Made by a program: the position numbers and the translations under genes | The notes under the pieces: generated by a model | The model's input: the letters and a program-made list of their open reading frames with translations, nothing else | Told to the model about the DNA's origin: nothing | Databases searched by the model: none | Assembly (NCBI RefSeq): GCF_003573695.1 | Contig: NC_039363.1 | Coordinates: forward strand, 152,366,826 to 152,430,825 | Source of the DNA: Papaver somniferum | Taxonomy: Eukaryota > Streptophyta > Magnoliopsida > Ranunculales > Papaveraceae | Length of the DNA: 64,000 bases | Direction of reading: 5' to 3' | In this document: positions 35,448 to 47,763 of the stretch, piece after piece | Layout of the letters: the number at the start of each line of letters is the position of its first letter | Numbering within the stretch: the stretch's first letter is position 1

Positions 35448-35643
35448 GTTCTTCTTAAACAACTCTCATTACTTCTGCAATAACTACTTCTTCAACAACT
35501 GCTACTACTTCTGGAGTTCTTGCTTAGTAGTTCTTATGATTCTTTACTTTACAACAATTGTAGTATCAAGACTTAATTTCCTCTCTGTGTTATTGTTCAA
35601 ACTTTGATGTTGTTTATTCTCCCAACTTCAGTTTGCAGGAGAA

Positions 35644-35827
35644 TATTGGAAGTAGTTTAGTCAAGTCAACATTAGTTGACTTGACTACTGTTATTTTGTA
35701 ACTGATGTTATTACAGTTGTATCTATGTGTGTCTGGCTGTCTGTACAGCACACTCAATTATACTTATAGCGGAGGCTTTTCTGTGTCTATCATCTTAAAC
35801 AATAATATTCTTTCACATATTTTCACA
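35644..35827 (+). repeat. Right LTR of element D
   Basis: 184 bp, TATTGGAAGTAGTTTAG...TTTCACA, followed by the target duplication AAAAT. Confidence 0.88.
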
Positions 35828-35832
35828 AAAAT

Positions 35833-38800
35833 GTGTACAGTCCAACTCTGTCCGCATCAAAATGTGTCGACATATCTCGACGAAGTAAGACCAGTCCACA
35901 ATACGACAGTCTCACATTAATGAGTTATTTTCCTTCTCCAGGGGAGAATCCAAAACGGCGTTAAACCCCACAGACGTATAACCTTGGAGGTGCAAGGCGT
36001 GGCTGCCATGTCGAAAAAGTCAATTGGATTTAAACACCAATCACTTTGAATTTACAAATAGTGTGAACACTCAATCTCGCAGAATGGAGAAATGGTTGGA
36101 ATTAATCACCAATCCCCGCTAACGACGAGAAATCCTTATACAACAAAGTATAAAATGGACAGATGATCCATAAATACGTAATCGAGACTACTAAGAGGGT
36201 TCACAAAGAAGTTAAGCCACTGACGTGATACCCATATTTGGGAAGAAGAGTCAGCCAATCAGAGTAAGAAACCAATGGCGGGACGGAGTCCTGTTACAAC
36301 TATGAAGGAGTGGTTGATTAAATCTAATCACTAATCACCACCAAAGCGGAGAAACGCACTCTCTTATTGATTACAGGCATACAAATGCACACCAAATTAG
36401 CCAGTAAAGAATGGCTTCCATCTCTAGCAATAACGAGGAAACATAAAGGATTCTTGAATCCAAGACTAAATAAATAGCTGATGGATAATGACTACGATCT
36501 AAAGCGGGGAATAAAAACGAGAAGAAAAGCCGAACTATCGGCATCGAGAATGGTCGAGCGAAGAGTGTTTCCCTGGCAACAAGGGTGCTTAGGCGGTCTG
36601 GCCACGCCGGCGGGACATCAAATGTCATCGGGGAAGCAGACTAAAGCGGAGAATAAAAACGAGAAGGAAAGCCGAACTATCGACATCGAGAAGGGTCGAG
36701 CGAAGAGTGTTCCCCTTGGCAACAAGGGCGTTTAGGTGGTCTGGCCACGCCGGCGGGACATCAAATATCTGCAGCACTCACAGTCTAAACGGTACGATTA
36801 GCTCACGCCCAAAACCACCCAACCCGAACAAAGGGAATAAAGGATTATTTTCACTGGGATAATGACTACGGTCTATCCCAAGGCAATAATAAACCCATTC
36901 CAAAAATAAATTGCATGACGGTGTATAAGTAGTAAGTCTCCAGACGGTAACTCGATGAACAATGACGTTGTAAGACAAAATCACACAACGATATCCTCCA
37001 AGGCGATAAGTCTGACTCCAAGCACCAATGAACAATGGTGACCACTCCTAAAGACGAGAAGAAATGATGCCAAACAAGGCATACACTATCAACAAGCTAT
37101 GACAGCAGGGAGACGAGATCCCATGATATATACTGGTGCACATTTAAACTAATCACAATCCATGAAGGACTATAAATACTCTGGCACAACCATATGTGAC
37201 CCACATTAAGACGAAATCAGGAGTCCATGAAGGACGACCTCTCCCCTCCAATGACGACAATTAAAGGAACCATTATCCATACATGGTGACCACCGCTATT
37301 TGTTGCACCAACAGCAACCCACGAATGGGGCATCGAAGAAATGCTACTCTCAAAAATGTAAAATCAAAACTCGAAGTGAAAATTCTTAGTAACAGATATC
37401 ACTCCCAAAACCGCTATGAGCGAAGAGGGCCGTCACCCTACAACGGTGGATGGAGCTTAAAATTCTTATCTCACTTTCGTCGCATTCACGACAAAATGAA
37501 AAGTCAACACGGTACAATTAGTTATATACAAGAGCATCTCATAACGAAGAGCCTTATACACTGATTAGTTTAACAAGACGAAGCAATGGTTAACATAACG
37601 ATTCAGCTCCATAATGAGTTATGACTCCCGTGACGCACATTCCTGCTGCTAGAGGCGAAGTCCAATAAATTAAGGTGAAACTCACCCATGAAATCATGCT
37701 TAGAGCTACATCGCTCAGTAATCCAGAGCGTCCCCACTAAAAGGCCAAACTATGAAGTAACTACTACCACCATCAGTGAAAAGATGGCACGACGATCATA
37801 AGTCAGTATACACAATGATGTCACAATAAAAACAACATATTGGAGGTCCGAGATAATAAGTCTCACAGAAGCCAGACGAGCCCGACACCTGTAATTTAAG
37901 TCACGATGACGTGTAAAATAAGGGAGCCAGATAAGATCTCTATATAATCCTATGTGAAAGGAAAATATTGGTAAGAAGGTCATTTATCCAAGCAACGGCG
38001 GACATCTCCAACAAGAAACATGAGAGTCCCTTACCATTCTAACGAGAATAACAAAATTAGGAGGATACATTCCTTCAATACCATTAGGTATGGAGTATAC
38101 AAATAGCTAAAACAGGTCACGAAGTCGAACTAGCAAAGGCTATACGCCTTCAATGGGATTCTATTTGGAACAATAATATAAACATTTTCTTTTTGTTTGT
38201 TTTAATTTTTTCTTTTGAATTTTTTCGTATTTAGGATTTATTTTTGTTTTGTTTGTATATTTGCTTTTTGCATTGCATATAGTTAGAACATTGGGATTCC
38301 AAACAATACTCTTCTAAAAGCCCATAAAGATTATGGCACGGTCCTAACCACACCTTCCATTCTACAAGGAATGATGCGGGAACAATACCCAAACTACCTA
38401 AGACGAAACAGACCTAAGATAATGTCATCACGATCATGAAATCGGATGATGTCCTGTTATAACAAGAGATATCCAGAATTGGGATACTTGTCTCTGGCTA
38501 AGGCAAGAATCACCTAACCGACGTATCGCCCTCCAAAAAAAATGGTTAAAAAGCAAGTGATTCAAACATACGATCACTCGACCAAGGAGCAAGTGTAACC
38601 TTAACAGGACACTATTAAAATAACAAAGGCGGGCGGGGAGATTCATTACACTCAAAATCCAACACCTTAAGAAATGACATGTCCAGTTAAGAAACTGATC
38701 ACTCCTTGGCCTTGTCACCCATGATTGGATTAATGACATAAACGAAAAGCAACCCCAGAGCCACAAAAGCAAACCCATGTTAAATTCAAAAACATATGAT

Positions 38801-41138
38801 GTTCAAAAAATTGCCTAGTAAGGAGCACGAGGACTTACAAAAGTTACTGACTGAATACTACCGCCTCGGACGATAAACGACGACATATCGGAGATAACCA
38901 ACTCCTTTTGACATTGCCTCGGACAATGAACAAGGGCTGACGAAATGCATAAAGGTGGCTAGACGTCGGACTACACCAGCACTAGTCATATTGCAAAGAA
39001 GTCGAAAATGGTCAAAGTGGAACTTCATTCCATCGTTCCCAACACATCCATTGACATGTAAGCCTTTAATTAAAGCAGCACATGTGCAAGAACAAAAATT
39101 CATATGTATCGGAGAATACAACAATAGCCCTTGACGTGGTGGAGACACTCGAGTCTGATGGGATAATCCAATAATATCTCAACAAATGATGGACAAATGA
39201 ATCCGATCATGATTTAAAAATATTTACAAAAACGACGACGAACTTAGCTTGTGAAGCATCATGCTATCTAGCTGCCATCATACAAATACATTAGCGATTC
39301 CAAAAAATTCAGTACCATAACTACTAATGGTAGTTAGTACAAAATGATGTTAAGCTATCAGGAGGGCCATTCGGCGCAAGACGATAAACTAATTACAGTA
39401 AGAAGACGAAGTTCTGGTTCGATCCGATGCAAAACCCAACAATCGAAGGGAGTACTTGGGGCACGTGCATGTGCATTTAGTAAAATGCCACGTTGCCAAC
39501 AAGACCACATAGCAATGATGGTCAGGAGATGAAAAAATCATTTTAAACTCTCAAATACAAAAGCGAAATGTCATGACACAACCAAGACGCTCCAGAGACG
39601 CTTCACCACCAGCTGATCCATATTCACGAAGTCATGGCAGAAAAGACAAATTCCTGCCCAACGCGGATGGACAAATTGAGTAAAACCCACAACAATGCTG
39701 TACTATGGTGAAACGGAGGAAACAAAGTCAAACGAACCAACGGCGCAAAATATAATAAAATGCTCCACGAGCAAGAAGTGAACATTGTACACTAAAACTC
39801 AATTCGAGGGAAGAGACGAACAAAAGCCGAGCAAGGCACACCCATCTGTAAGCTATTCGGCGAATAGAAGCACACCAATCTCACTAATGGAGATGAGATC
39901 TATCCTGCAGGAGCACGAGGTCCATACCGACCACCAAACAAATGGAAGAGCACGATCTCCATCCTAACCAACCCTTCACAATGGTGTCGGGAAGCAGCAT
40001 GGAGGCCTAGAGGGAGTTTGGAGAATATTAATCTCATTAATTACAACAGTTAATTGGAATTAATCACCAACTACTAATTCAATAAAGCTAAAAAACAAAC
40101 TCAAAGGCGCAATAACATGATGAATTAAATCCAGCAGGGGCACCACCTATGCCTCGGAACTAAATATGAGAATAAGGGAAAGTATGCATACTACAAAGGA
40201 GCAAATCGTATTCCCCTACACAGTTCCTTCATCAACAATAGTGCCAAAAAATGGAGCAAAAAAGAAGAGGGTCTTCACCCCACAACGACGATTGGCGATT
40301 AAATTTATTGTTACATTTTATGTGAAAGGAGAATCCTTGAGAAGGCCTGTCAACGATGGAGAATTTCTTAGCTACGCGATGAGCAAATCACAACAAAAGA
40401 TGTGGAACTCATAAACTTGCAGCAAACAAATATATGTCGTTTCAAAAAGACTCGCATGGTGGAATTTTCACCACCACGAAGCTGGACTTACAATGTCCCA
40501 GCAGAAACGAAGGACATGCACTCAATAAAAGAGGTTAATAAACAAATTGACCTAAAGAGTATTTCAAAATGTTTTCAATAATTAAAGCGCACATCTGGTG
40601 TAAAAATCCACGATAACGACTACGATGGGAAGCTATGCAGGGGAAATTCCCCTCTACAAACCATGAACAAAGGAGCAAGGCGGTTAAAATACCACCAATC
40701 CGTCCCATCTTTCAAAGAAGAACTATAAACGAAGGAGAAGACATCACTCCACCAAGGATCAAGATGATAAATGAAATGGCGAAAATGAAATTTTAAACGA
40801 CCAAGTTACCTTATCAAAAATTCCAATGGGAGATGTATCTCGGAGCACACAACGAAGTGCTAGCCTACTTGCTCATAAGCATCTAAGACACATCTGGAGA
40901 ATGCCATAGTGGAGCACGGCGAAGAAGCAACTTCGCGATTGCTATTCATAGCACTAACGGTGCAAATAGTACAACAAACAGAGAGGGTCGTCACCCTAAA
41001 AGGCGAATAAATTAAAGTTTGCTTTTGTATTTTATGTTTCAGTGAAAACTTGGAGCACTCATCTCGCCTCAAAACAACACCTAAAGAAGATTTTCATGAA
41101 AATTCTTCTTCGAAGAACCTCCAAGAAAAGGAGCAAAA
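35833..41138. other. Interior of element C right of the nested copia, non-coding
   Basis: About 5.3 kb with many short frames, none with a recognised domain. Purine-rich on the plus strand, with recurrent words such as GACGA, CACCAATC and AATCACCAA. I see only the 142-bp duplication and the purine tract before the right LTR as defined features. Confidence 0.6.
36495..36780. repeat. 142-bp tandem duplication in element C
   Basis: AAAGCGGGGAATAAAAACGAG at 36501 and AAAGCGGAGAATAAAAACGAG at 36643 begin two similar units. Both run through GGTCGAGCGAAGAGTGTT to CACGCCGGCGGGACATCAAAT. Confidence 0.8.
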
Positions 41139-41624
41139 TGTGAGAGTAAAATATCAACTCGACACGTGGTGCAAGATCTAGACGGGTGAACCATATAATA
41201 TTACAAGTAACTACACAATAATACCACCTTTTGTAATCCTTATCCTATCTAGTCATTATCTAGTCAGCCCTAAGGGCAGGAATGTAAATTGATTTATAAT
41301 ACCCTCCATATAAGAGAAGGAGATATAGGTTAAAGGGGGTTCCTTCCTTCTTCTTCATTCTCTCGGCGAGCTAGACTCTAGCTCCTCCTCTTCTTCCATG
41401 GATGGAGTTTCAAGTCCCATGAGGACCTCCATTCATGGATATTTGTGTATCACCACCAATAATAGTGAAAACAAATTGGATGTAGGTCTGTTAATGGCCG
41501 AACCACTATAAAATCTTTGTGTCAATCTTTACTTTTATGCACTTTTATCTTTTGCATTTGATTTTCAATGATTTATGTTCATTAGATCTTGTTAGATGTA
41601 GTAGTCAGATTTTATGCAACTACA
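41139..41624 (+). repeat. Right LTR of element C
   Basis: 486 bp, colinear with the left LTR without indels. Followed by the target duplication AGGAG and then by the continuation of B's right LTR. Confidence 0.9.
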
Positions 41625-43520
41625 AGGAGATAGGAAATTCTTTTCCGGTCGAATGGAGGGGTGGACCGTCAAAATCCGAGTCCGTACGAGAATTCTACAG
41701 CGAATCCAATAAAGGGCGCTAATTAGGGTTTCAGCATGCCAAACCCTAATTTAGACAAAGTTTCCAGGCTACAAACGGAAGGTAGACACGATCAACGGCT
41801 GCCCTTTCTCCTGAGATGCAGATCTCAGCCATCCAAGTTCGCCACCAAACATATGGCAACTTGCGGCCCAAATCCAAACATCACGTTTTGTACTAAACCC
41901 TAATTTTGGCTGCGCCTAACACATGCCAAAGCATGCACGACGCTGGCTGCCAAAACGGAGGGTTGCAATAATCAATGGCTACCCTTCCTCCTAAGATGCA
42001 GATCTCAGTCGTACAACTTTTGGTCGCAATGCCAAATTCCATGTTTTATACCAAAACCTCTAATTTGGTCGCGCCTAAAATATGCGCGAGCATGTTGGCC
42101 ATGCCACCAAGCCACATATGCTAGCACGTCTCTATGCCACAGCTGCTAGCACGTCGCTATGCCACGGCTACTGGCATGCCACCATGCCACATCTGCTAGC
42201 ACATCGCTATGCCACGGCTACTGGCATGCCACCATGCCACATCTGCTAGCACGTCTCTATGCCACGGCTACTGGCATGCCACCATGCCACATCTGCTAGC
42301 ACGTCGCTATGCCAGGGCTACTGGCATGCCACCATGCCACAGCTACTAGCACGTCGCTATGCCACAACTTCAAGCACGTCGCTATTACACGGCTACTAGT
42401 ATGCCACCATGCCACAACTACTAGCGCGTCCCTATGCCACAGCTACTGGCATACCACCATGCCACAGCTACCAGCACGGCGCCATGCCACAGCTACCATG
42501 CCACCATGCCACACGTAACAACATGCTACACGTTTTCCCATGAAAACACTCGAGACATCTAACACATGTCAAAAACTGGGGGATGCTCACAAAGGGTATT
42601 GGTTTGGCGGTTTACAGCGTGCGGCGTACACTACGCCCGTTACATGAAAGTGTCATAATAATGAGTCGGTTAGTAAATACAAGGAATAATGGTGAAACGC
42701 TCCTTTCATTATGGAACATCAATTCCAGGTGTTACCCGCCACCACCTCCTTCCACTTTACTCAGCCGTTTCAATTTCTTACGAGACCAGAGTACGTTATG
42801 TTACGAATTGTATAAATAGGTCTTACTTATTTCCACCAAAGAACAAGTTTTGGTCAGGAGCATACAACACTCAGAAATCACTTGCTATCTTTCCCATATG
42901 TTAGCTTTCACTTTATGATACAAGTCAAACAACTAACTCTCCCAGAATCAACTATTATGGTCTCAACACTCTCTTCGCTTCCCTCCCCAAAACCAATCCT
43001 TCTCTTTCACTTTGTGACCGAAGCAAGTCTGGGACGACCATTTCTTGGTTTAGGCCGGATTTTTACAGATTAATCTCTCGAATCTAAAGTACTCCCTTGC
43101 AGTACATTGTTTAGGGTTTAGACTCGTTTCTCACCCACAACACATGAAATTACCGAAACCAGCAGAAACTGTTTTCACCCTCAAACAATAGGGTAATCAT
43201 TGGTGTTGTTATTTTTCATGACAGTTATTTTTGGGAGAATGTTTTTTAAATGTTCGTATCATTGACGGGAAACCCAGGAAACCGAGATGCTCGCCGATTA
43301 CGTGCTCGTTTTCATTTTATTAGGCTTGCAGTACAGCCATTTCTTGCTCTGTTAATAGAAATTGATCGAGAAAAGTTCAGCGGTGTAACTGAAGATGAAG
43401 TGATCCAAACAACTCGATCTTGATAATTGGGAGGAAGCTCACGGTAAGCCTTTTCGTTACGAAGCGTGTTTCAGAATTCTAAAAGATGGTCCATCTCAAG
43501 CACATCGTTACTGCGCTCGA

Positions 43521-43882
43521 ATGCCGCTGCTGGAATTTACAATGGAAGAAGATGTTGCTCTTGTTCGATGTTGGTTATCGTTAGCGATACCAATGAACAA
43601 TGACAATTTCCGGGAAATAGTATTGGGACATTTTCTAGCATCGCGGACTGGAGCCATTAGAACAGTAAGAGCCTAGAACTAAGAATTGCATTCATCACTA
43701 ATGAAGTCAAACATTATAAGGAAGTATTATGGATGGTTCATCGTTGCAATTCTGGATTATCCAACGAAGAACTGGAAACCGTCGCTCAGACCAAGTTTAC
43801 CGAAGAAAGCGGGAGAGATTTTTGGCATTTTGAATTCTATGAACTTTACAAAGAGATTGTCGTTGGATTTGATGTAGTTTGA
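43521..43882 (+). pseudogene. Third Myb/SANT-like frame of element A
   Basis: ATG 43521, MPLLEFTMEEDVALVRCWLSLAIPMNN, again the TxEED-start of a Myb/trihelix-like domain. A frameshift with two stops follows near 43675-43690. The other frame continues as IAFITNEVKHYKEVLWMVHRCN...NEELETVAQTKFTEESGRDFWHFEFYELYKEIV and ends TGA 43880-43882. The second half looks like the coiled C-terminal part of these proteins. No TATA box is evident just upstream; it may be the second half of the gene that starts at 19492. Confidence 0.5.
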
Positions 43883-44179
43883 TGTTTTTGTTGTGGTTTA
43901 TTAAAATGTAGTTTGATATTATTTACAAGTTTAAATTGTAATAAATTTCAGTTAATCTGAAGTGGAAATCTATTTTAAAATATAAACATCTTCATTCATT
44001 GATATTACTGCCTATTCTTTTACAAGATATAAACTTAGACAATAATAAAAACTTCAATAAAAATCAAGTACAAGTTTTGTCCTCCTGTTTATCTTCATTT
44101 GACGTATTTTCCATTCAACACGCTCTTTGACAGTTTCACCTTTGTTTTTGAATGTTTGTTGTTAATAGGGCTGGCAATG

Positions 44180-44345
44180 GATAACCGATATCCGATATCC
44201 ATTTCCGAAATATGAAATCCTATAGGATTTAATCCGACATATCGGATAACGGATATCGGAATCCGATATGCTATCGGATATTTCCTCTTAACGATATCGA
44301 TATCGGAATAGGCTGTTTCCGTTAGGTTAATATCCGATATCCGAT
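44180..44345. repeat. Left subterminal CGGATATC repeats of element E
   Basis: Many copies of the words CCGATATCC, ATCGGATA and GATATCGG in both orientations. A matching cluster lies at 48310-48460 near the right end, with TTAACCTTAACC words added. Subterminal clusters of short words are the usual binding sites of hAT transposases. Confidence 0.75.
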
Positions 44346-45606
44346 AGTTTAGGGGTGTACTTGTAATTTCCTACCCCTAGGTATATGTGTCGCATGTCGA
44401 GAGAGAATGACCCATTCATTCTACCAAAAGTCTGTTTTTTCTCATTCTCTAACAGTGATTCACTGGTTCGTGATTTGATCGAGAGAGGGGGACTGAGCGA
44501 TCGATTTGATCGTGATTTGGTCGAGAATATTGATGATTAGAGACTCTCAATCAAGAAGTAAGTCATTGTTTGTGTTTTCTATTATTGTTTCGAAGTTTAG
44601 GTTTTTTTTCCCCAAATCGATTGCGTATTTAATTTTTTTTGTTGTCTATTATTGTTGCGAATAGCGGATTGTAGGTGGGTTTGATGTATATTTTGAATTA
44701 TAAAATTGTATGATGTTTAATTTTGATTTTAGAGAGTTAGGGTTTGTGATGTTCTTCCCTAAATTAGAAATTAGGGTTTATAAGAAGAACTTAGAAGGGA
44801 AATAACTGTTTGAGTTTCTATTGGATTTATATGAATTTGAAATTCTTTGTTGTATGGTATCAAAAAATCAAAGTATTTGAGAACTAATTTTGTCTTTACT
44901 TCCTTTGTTCCTTCAGCAATAGCTAGTTGCCACAGGAAATAGTTTGAAGAAGCAAGATTGATCCAAGGGTTAAAGCTTTTGTATCGTCTGGAGGATCATC
45001 TTATTGGCACATATCAAGTAGGTTTTCTATCTGTTAGTTTTCTATCTGTTAAAGCAATTTAATGCCTAATCGACTGTTTCGAATTTGAATCTTCCTTTTA
45101 GTTTAATTTTGTCATTTCTATGTTAATATGTCAACTGATTTCAAGAAATCTTTGTGAGATTTTGCCCCTGCTACTTTCATTTTTATACTATTTGGAATCA
45201 CTGTTTGTAGTAGAAAACAATCAAGTAAATGTAGAAAGGAGGAAAGTAAATGACCAAAACAACAGAGCCTGAAGTTATACAGTTATGAGTGTAAGGAATG
45301 ATTCACCATGCCAAATAACAACATTTGTACCTGAATAAGGATTTTGATGATAAAAGCTTAGATGTCAGGTTTCTCCTAGAGAGACAACTGTGATCTCGGT
45401 GCTAATGAAAGAGTTATTTCCTTCTTGAACCTGAACTTGTTGACAAGTTCCTTTGAGCCCTTACAACTGTAGCGCTGGTATAAGCATGTATAAACAGCTA
45501 TAACGTAATGAACAAATATAAGCATGTTTAATCCTTTTTTATGTCATATGTACATTAATGAACTCATGAAATGTGTGTTTATTTCTGGGTTGTCGTTGTT
45601 CTCAGA

Positions 45607-47763
45607 ATGTCTCAAAGTGAAAAAGCATCCAATAGAGTTGGAACTCCAAGCTGCGGTCAACCAATTTCCCAACAGCCAGAACAAGAAGATCAAAGTGTTG
45701 CTTCAACAATTGCTTCAACAGCACCTTCTTCGAGTAATAAGAGATCATTAGCAGAAGTAGCAGATGAAAATCATCCACTTGTTATTGCTTTATTGAAGAA
45801 ATTGCGCACAACAAGGTCACCTTCATGGGATGAATTCACTAGGAAAATCATTGTAGAGCCTGATAAAGATAACCCGGGTAAGGAAGTGGTTGTCCTTATG
45901 GGTGAATGTCATCATTGCAAAAAGTTGGTACCTGCTTGTAGTGAACAAGGAACTACCCGCTTGGCTCAACATCTAAGAATCTGTCCCCAGAAGCCTCAAA
46001 ACAAGCCAGGCCAGATGAAGATTACCACTGCAGTTAAAAAAGCAGGTACTAACCAAGTTAAATTACTTAATTAAAAGTATGATCCAATAGTTACTAGGAA
46101 CTGCCTTGCTAAAATGATTGCTAAACATGATTACCCACTTAACATGGTTGAGCATTTCTATTTTAGAGATTTTGTTAAGTCTTTGAACCCTGCTGCGAAA
46201 ATTCCATGTAGGAATACAAGTAAAGCTGATGTGTTGAGGTGTTACGCTGAAATGAAAGGTGAATTGCAATTACAGTTAGAGAATTTGACTTCCAAATGTA
46301 GTCTCACAACTGATATGTGGACTGCCAAACACACTAAAGATGGTTATTGTTGTGTCACATGCCATTTTATAGATGATGAGTGGAATTTGATTGCCAAAAC
46401 CTTAGCTTACATTGTAGTTCCATCCCCGCATACAGGAGATGTTCTCTCAGATTTTATCAAAACTTGCACATTGGAATGGAACATTGATAGGAAGTTTTTC
46501 GCTTTGACTGCTGATAATGCTCCAGCTAATGGTGTTATGATGAGAAATCTTATTAACTGGCTAGATGGTAAGAATTGTTTGTTGCTTCAAGGAAAATTGT
46601 TTCACATGAGGTGTAGTAACCATATACTGCATTTGATTGTATTGTATGGCATGAAAGTAGCTGCTGTGTTTATAGAGGGTATTAGAGATTGTGTTAAGTA
46701 TGTAAAGTCTTCACAAGCTAAGAAAGAGAAGTTTGAAACAGCATTGACACAATGTAGATTGTATGGAGAAGTTAGTTTAGATGTGGACACAAGGTGGAAC
46801 TCCACTTTTACGATGCTTAAGAATCCAATTAAACTGCGATAAGGTTTTCATAGACTTAGTGAGTTCGATTCTGACTTCGATATTCTGCCATCAAGTGAGC
46901 AGTGGGACCAAGGAATAGAAATTTGTAATTTTTTAGAGGCTTTTAATAATATTTCAACTGAGTTTGCAGGGATTAAGTATCCAACTGCGAATCTTTATTA
47001 CAATGGGGTATACAAAATTAACCAAAGCATCACAAGTTGGGAAGATAGTACTTTTGAGTATGTCAGAGAAATGGGGTTGAAAATGAGAGAAAAGTTTAAT
47101 GCATACTGGAGTGAAAGTAACTTGATTATGAGCATTGGAGTGGTTTTAAATCCAAGATATAAGGCAAAATGGGTTAGGTTCACATATAAGATAATTTTTG
47201 GGGATAATGAACGTGCATCAGTTGAGTATGAGAAGTTCATAATAGACTTGACCAAAATTTTCAAGGCATATGAATCTCAAAACAACACTTCAGCTCCTGC
47301 TTTCTTTAGCAACTCTGTCTCTCGCATGGATGTAAGAGGCCCAGGTACAACTAACCCAGATTATGCTACTTTTCTGTTGGAAAATGATGAATATGATGTT
47401 CAAAAATCTGAGTTAGAGACGTACTTAGAAGAACCAATTCTTCCAACTGTGTCACCCCAAGATGAATACAATTTTGATATATTGAGTTGGTGGAAGCTAA
47501 GTGCCGCTAAGTACCCAATTCTATCAAAGATAGCAAGGGATGTGTTGGCTGTTCCGGTGACCAGTGTGGCATCAGAGTCCATGTTCAGCGATGGTGGAAG
47601 GGTTCTAACAACACACAGAGCTTCATTAAGTCCAGAATTAGTCCAAGCACTTCTATGCTTAAGTGATTGGATTCCAGGCTTTTTTGATGCATGTAAATCT
47701 TCTTTTCCTTTGCTTAGTTCTTTTCCTTTGCTTTTCTGTGATGCATCATGTACCATTAGCTGA
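45607..47763 (+). pseudogene. hAT transposase (BED finger, DDE core), two stops
   Basis: ATG 45607 directly follows an acceptor (TTCTCAG|A). A Ser/Gln-rich N-terminus is followed by a BED-type zinc finger (CHHCKKLVPACSEQGTTRLAQHLRIC). The core has Asp in LTTDMWTAK, Asp in LTADNAPAN, and the LDVDTRWNSTFTML block. The C-terminal hAT dimerisation domain is FDILSWWKLSAAKYPILSKIARDVLAVPVTSVASESMFS. Length is about 718 codons, normal for the Ac/zf-BED type. The whole frame is kept except for TAA at 46072-46074 and TAA at 46840-46842. The last residues after DWIPGFFDA probably belong to an intron or tail. Two single-codon stops suggest fairly recent inactivation. Confidence 0.9.

Larger units (their letters stand above)
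31779..35827 (+). mobile_element. Element D: Ty1/copia retrotransposon nested in C
   Basis: LTRs 31779-31960 (182 bp) and 35644-35827 (184 bp) begin TATTGGA and end TATTTTCACA. The target duplication AAAAT is perfect (31774-31778, 35828-35832). The primer site TGGTATCATTAGGG (31961-31974) fits initiator tRNA-Met. The purine tract GCAGGAGAA precedes the right LTR. The coding part has copia order but carries an internal deletion, stops and frameshifts. The LTRs differ at about 16 positions of 184, roughly 9 percent. Confidence 0.93.
28156..41624 (+). mobile_element. Element C: 13.5-kb non-coding LTR element (LARD-like)
   Basis: LTRs 28156-28641 and 41139-41624 (486 bp each) begin TGTGAGAGTAAAATATC and end ATGCAACTACA. 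The target duplication AGGAG is perfect (28151-28155, 41625-41629). A purine tract AAGAAAAGGAGCAAAA lies directly before the right LTR (41123-41138). By eye the LTRs differ at about 23 of 486 positions (4.7 percent), mostly transitions. After removing the nested copia D the interior is about 8.4 kb and shows no gag or pol motif in any frame. The size and lack of coding fit the class of large retrotransposon derivatives. Confidence 0.92.
19580..43187 (+). mobile_element. Element B: non-coding LTR retrotransposon, 3.2-kb LTRs
   Basis: LTR1 19580-22809, internal 22810-27081, LTR2 27082-43187 (itself split by element C). Both LTRs begin TGTTGATGGTGG and end CCCTCAAACA. The target duplication ATAGG is perfect (19575-19579, 43188-43192). 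After LTR1 comes TTGGCGACAAAAGTGGGA, of the TGGCGAC-type primer site used by Tat/Ogre-like Ty3/gypsy elements. A purine tract (AGGCAGGGGACTTA) precedes LTR2. The 4.3-kb interior has no reverse transcriptase, integrase or gag frame, so the element is non-autonomous. LTR divergence sampled at both ends is about 4-6 percent. Confidence 0.9.
27082..43187 (+). repeat. Right LTR of element B, interrupted by element C
   Basis: The left part 27082-28155 and right part 41630-43187 align in order with LTR1. The break corresponds to position about 20867 of LTR1 (GAGTAGGAAGATAGG there; AAGGAG|ATAGG here). A TATA box copy lies at about 42811 (TATAAATAGG). It ends CCCTCAAACA and is followed by the target duplication ATAGG. 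Confidence 0.88.
19492..43520 (+). pseudogene. Second Myb/SANT-like gene of element A, split by B
   Basis: Pieces: 19492-19579 (MSVRNCYKSWSQVYSKREH...) and 43193 to about 43520. With element B removed, the second piece continues with a segment reading YFWENVF..MFVSLTGNPGNRDARRLRARFHFIRLAVQPFLALLIEID and later GKPFRYEACFRILKDGPS. This is the same domain order as in the frame at 18082 (FW.KVFEMF..., GRDSQ.LAHRF..., VSEFIA.LME) plus a C-terminal block. Several stops and shifts are present. The insertion of B, with duplication ATAGG, destroyed the N-terminal part. Confidence 0.55.

Noticed and set aside
35407..35607. 66-codon frame after the RNase H of element D
   Set aside because: Low-complexity Asn/Phe/Tyr-rich read-through between RNase H and the 3' LTR; untranslated region.
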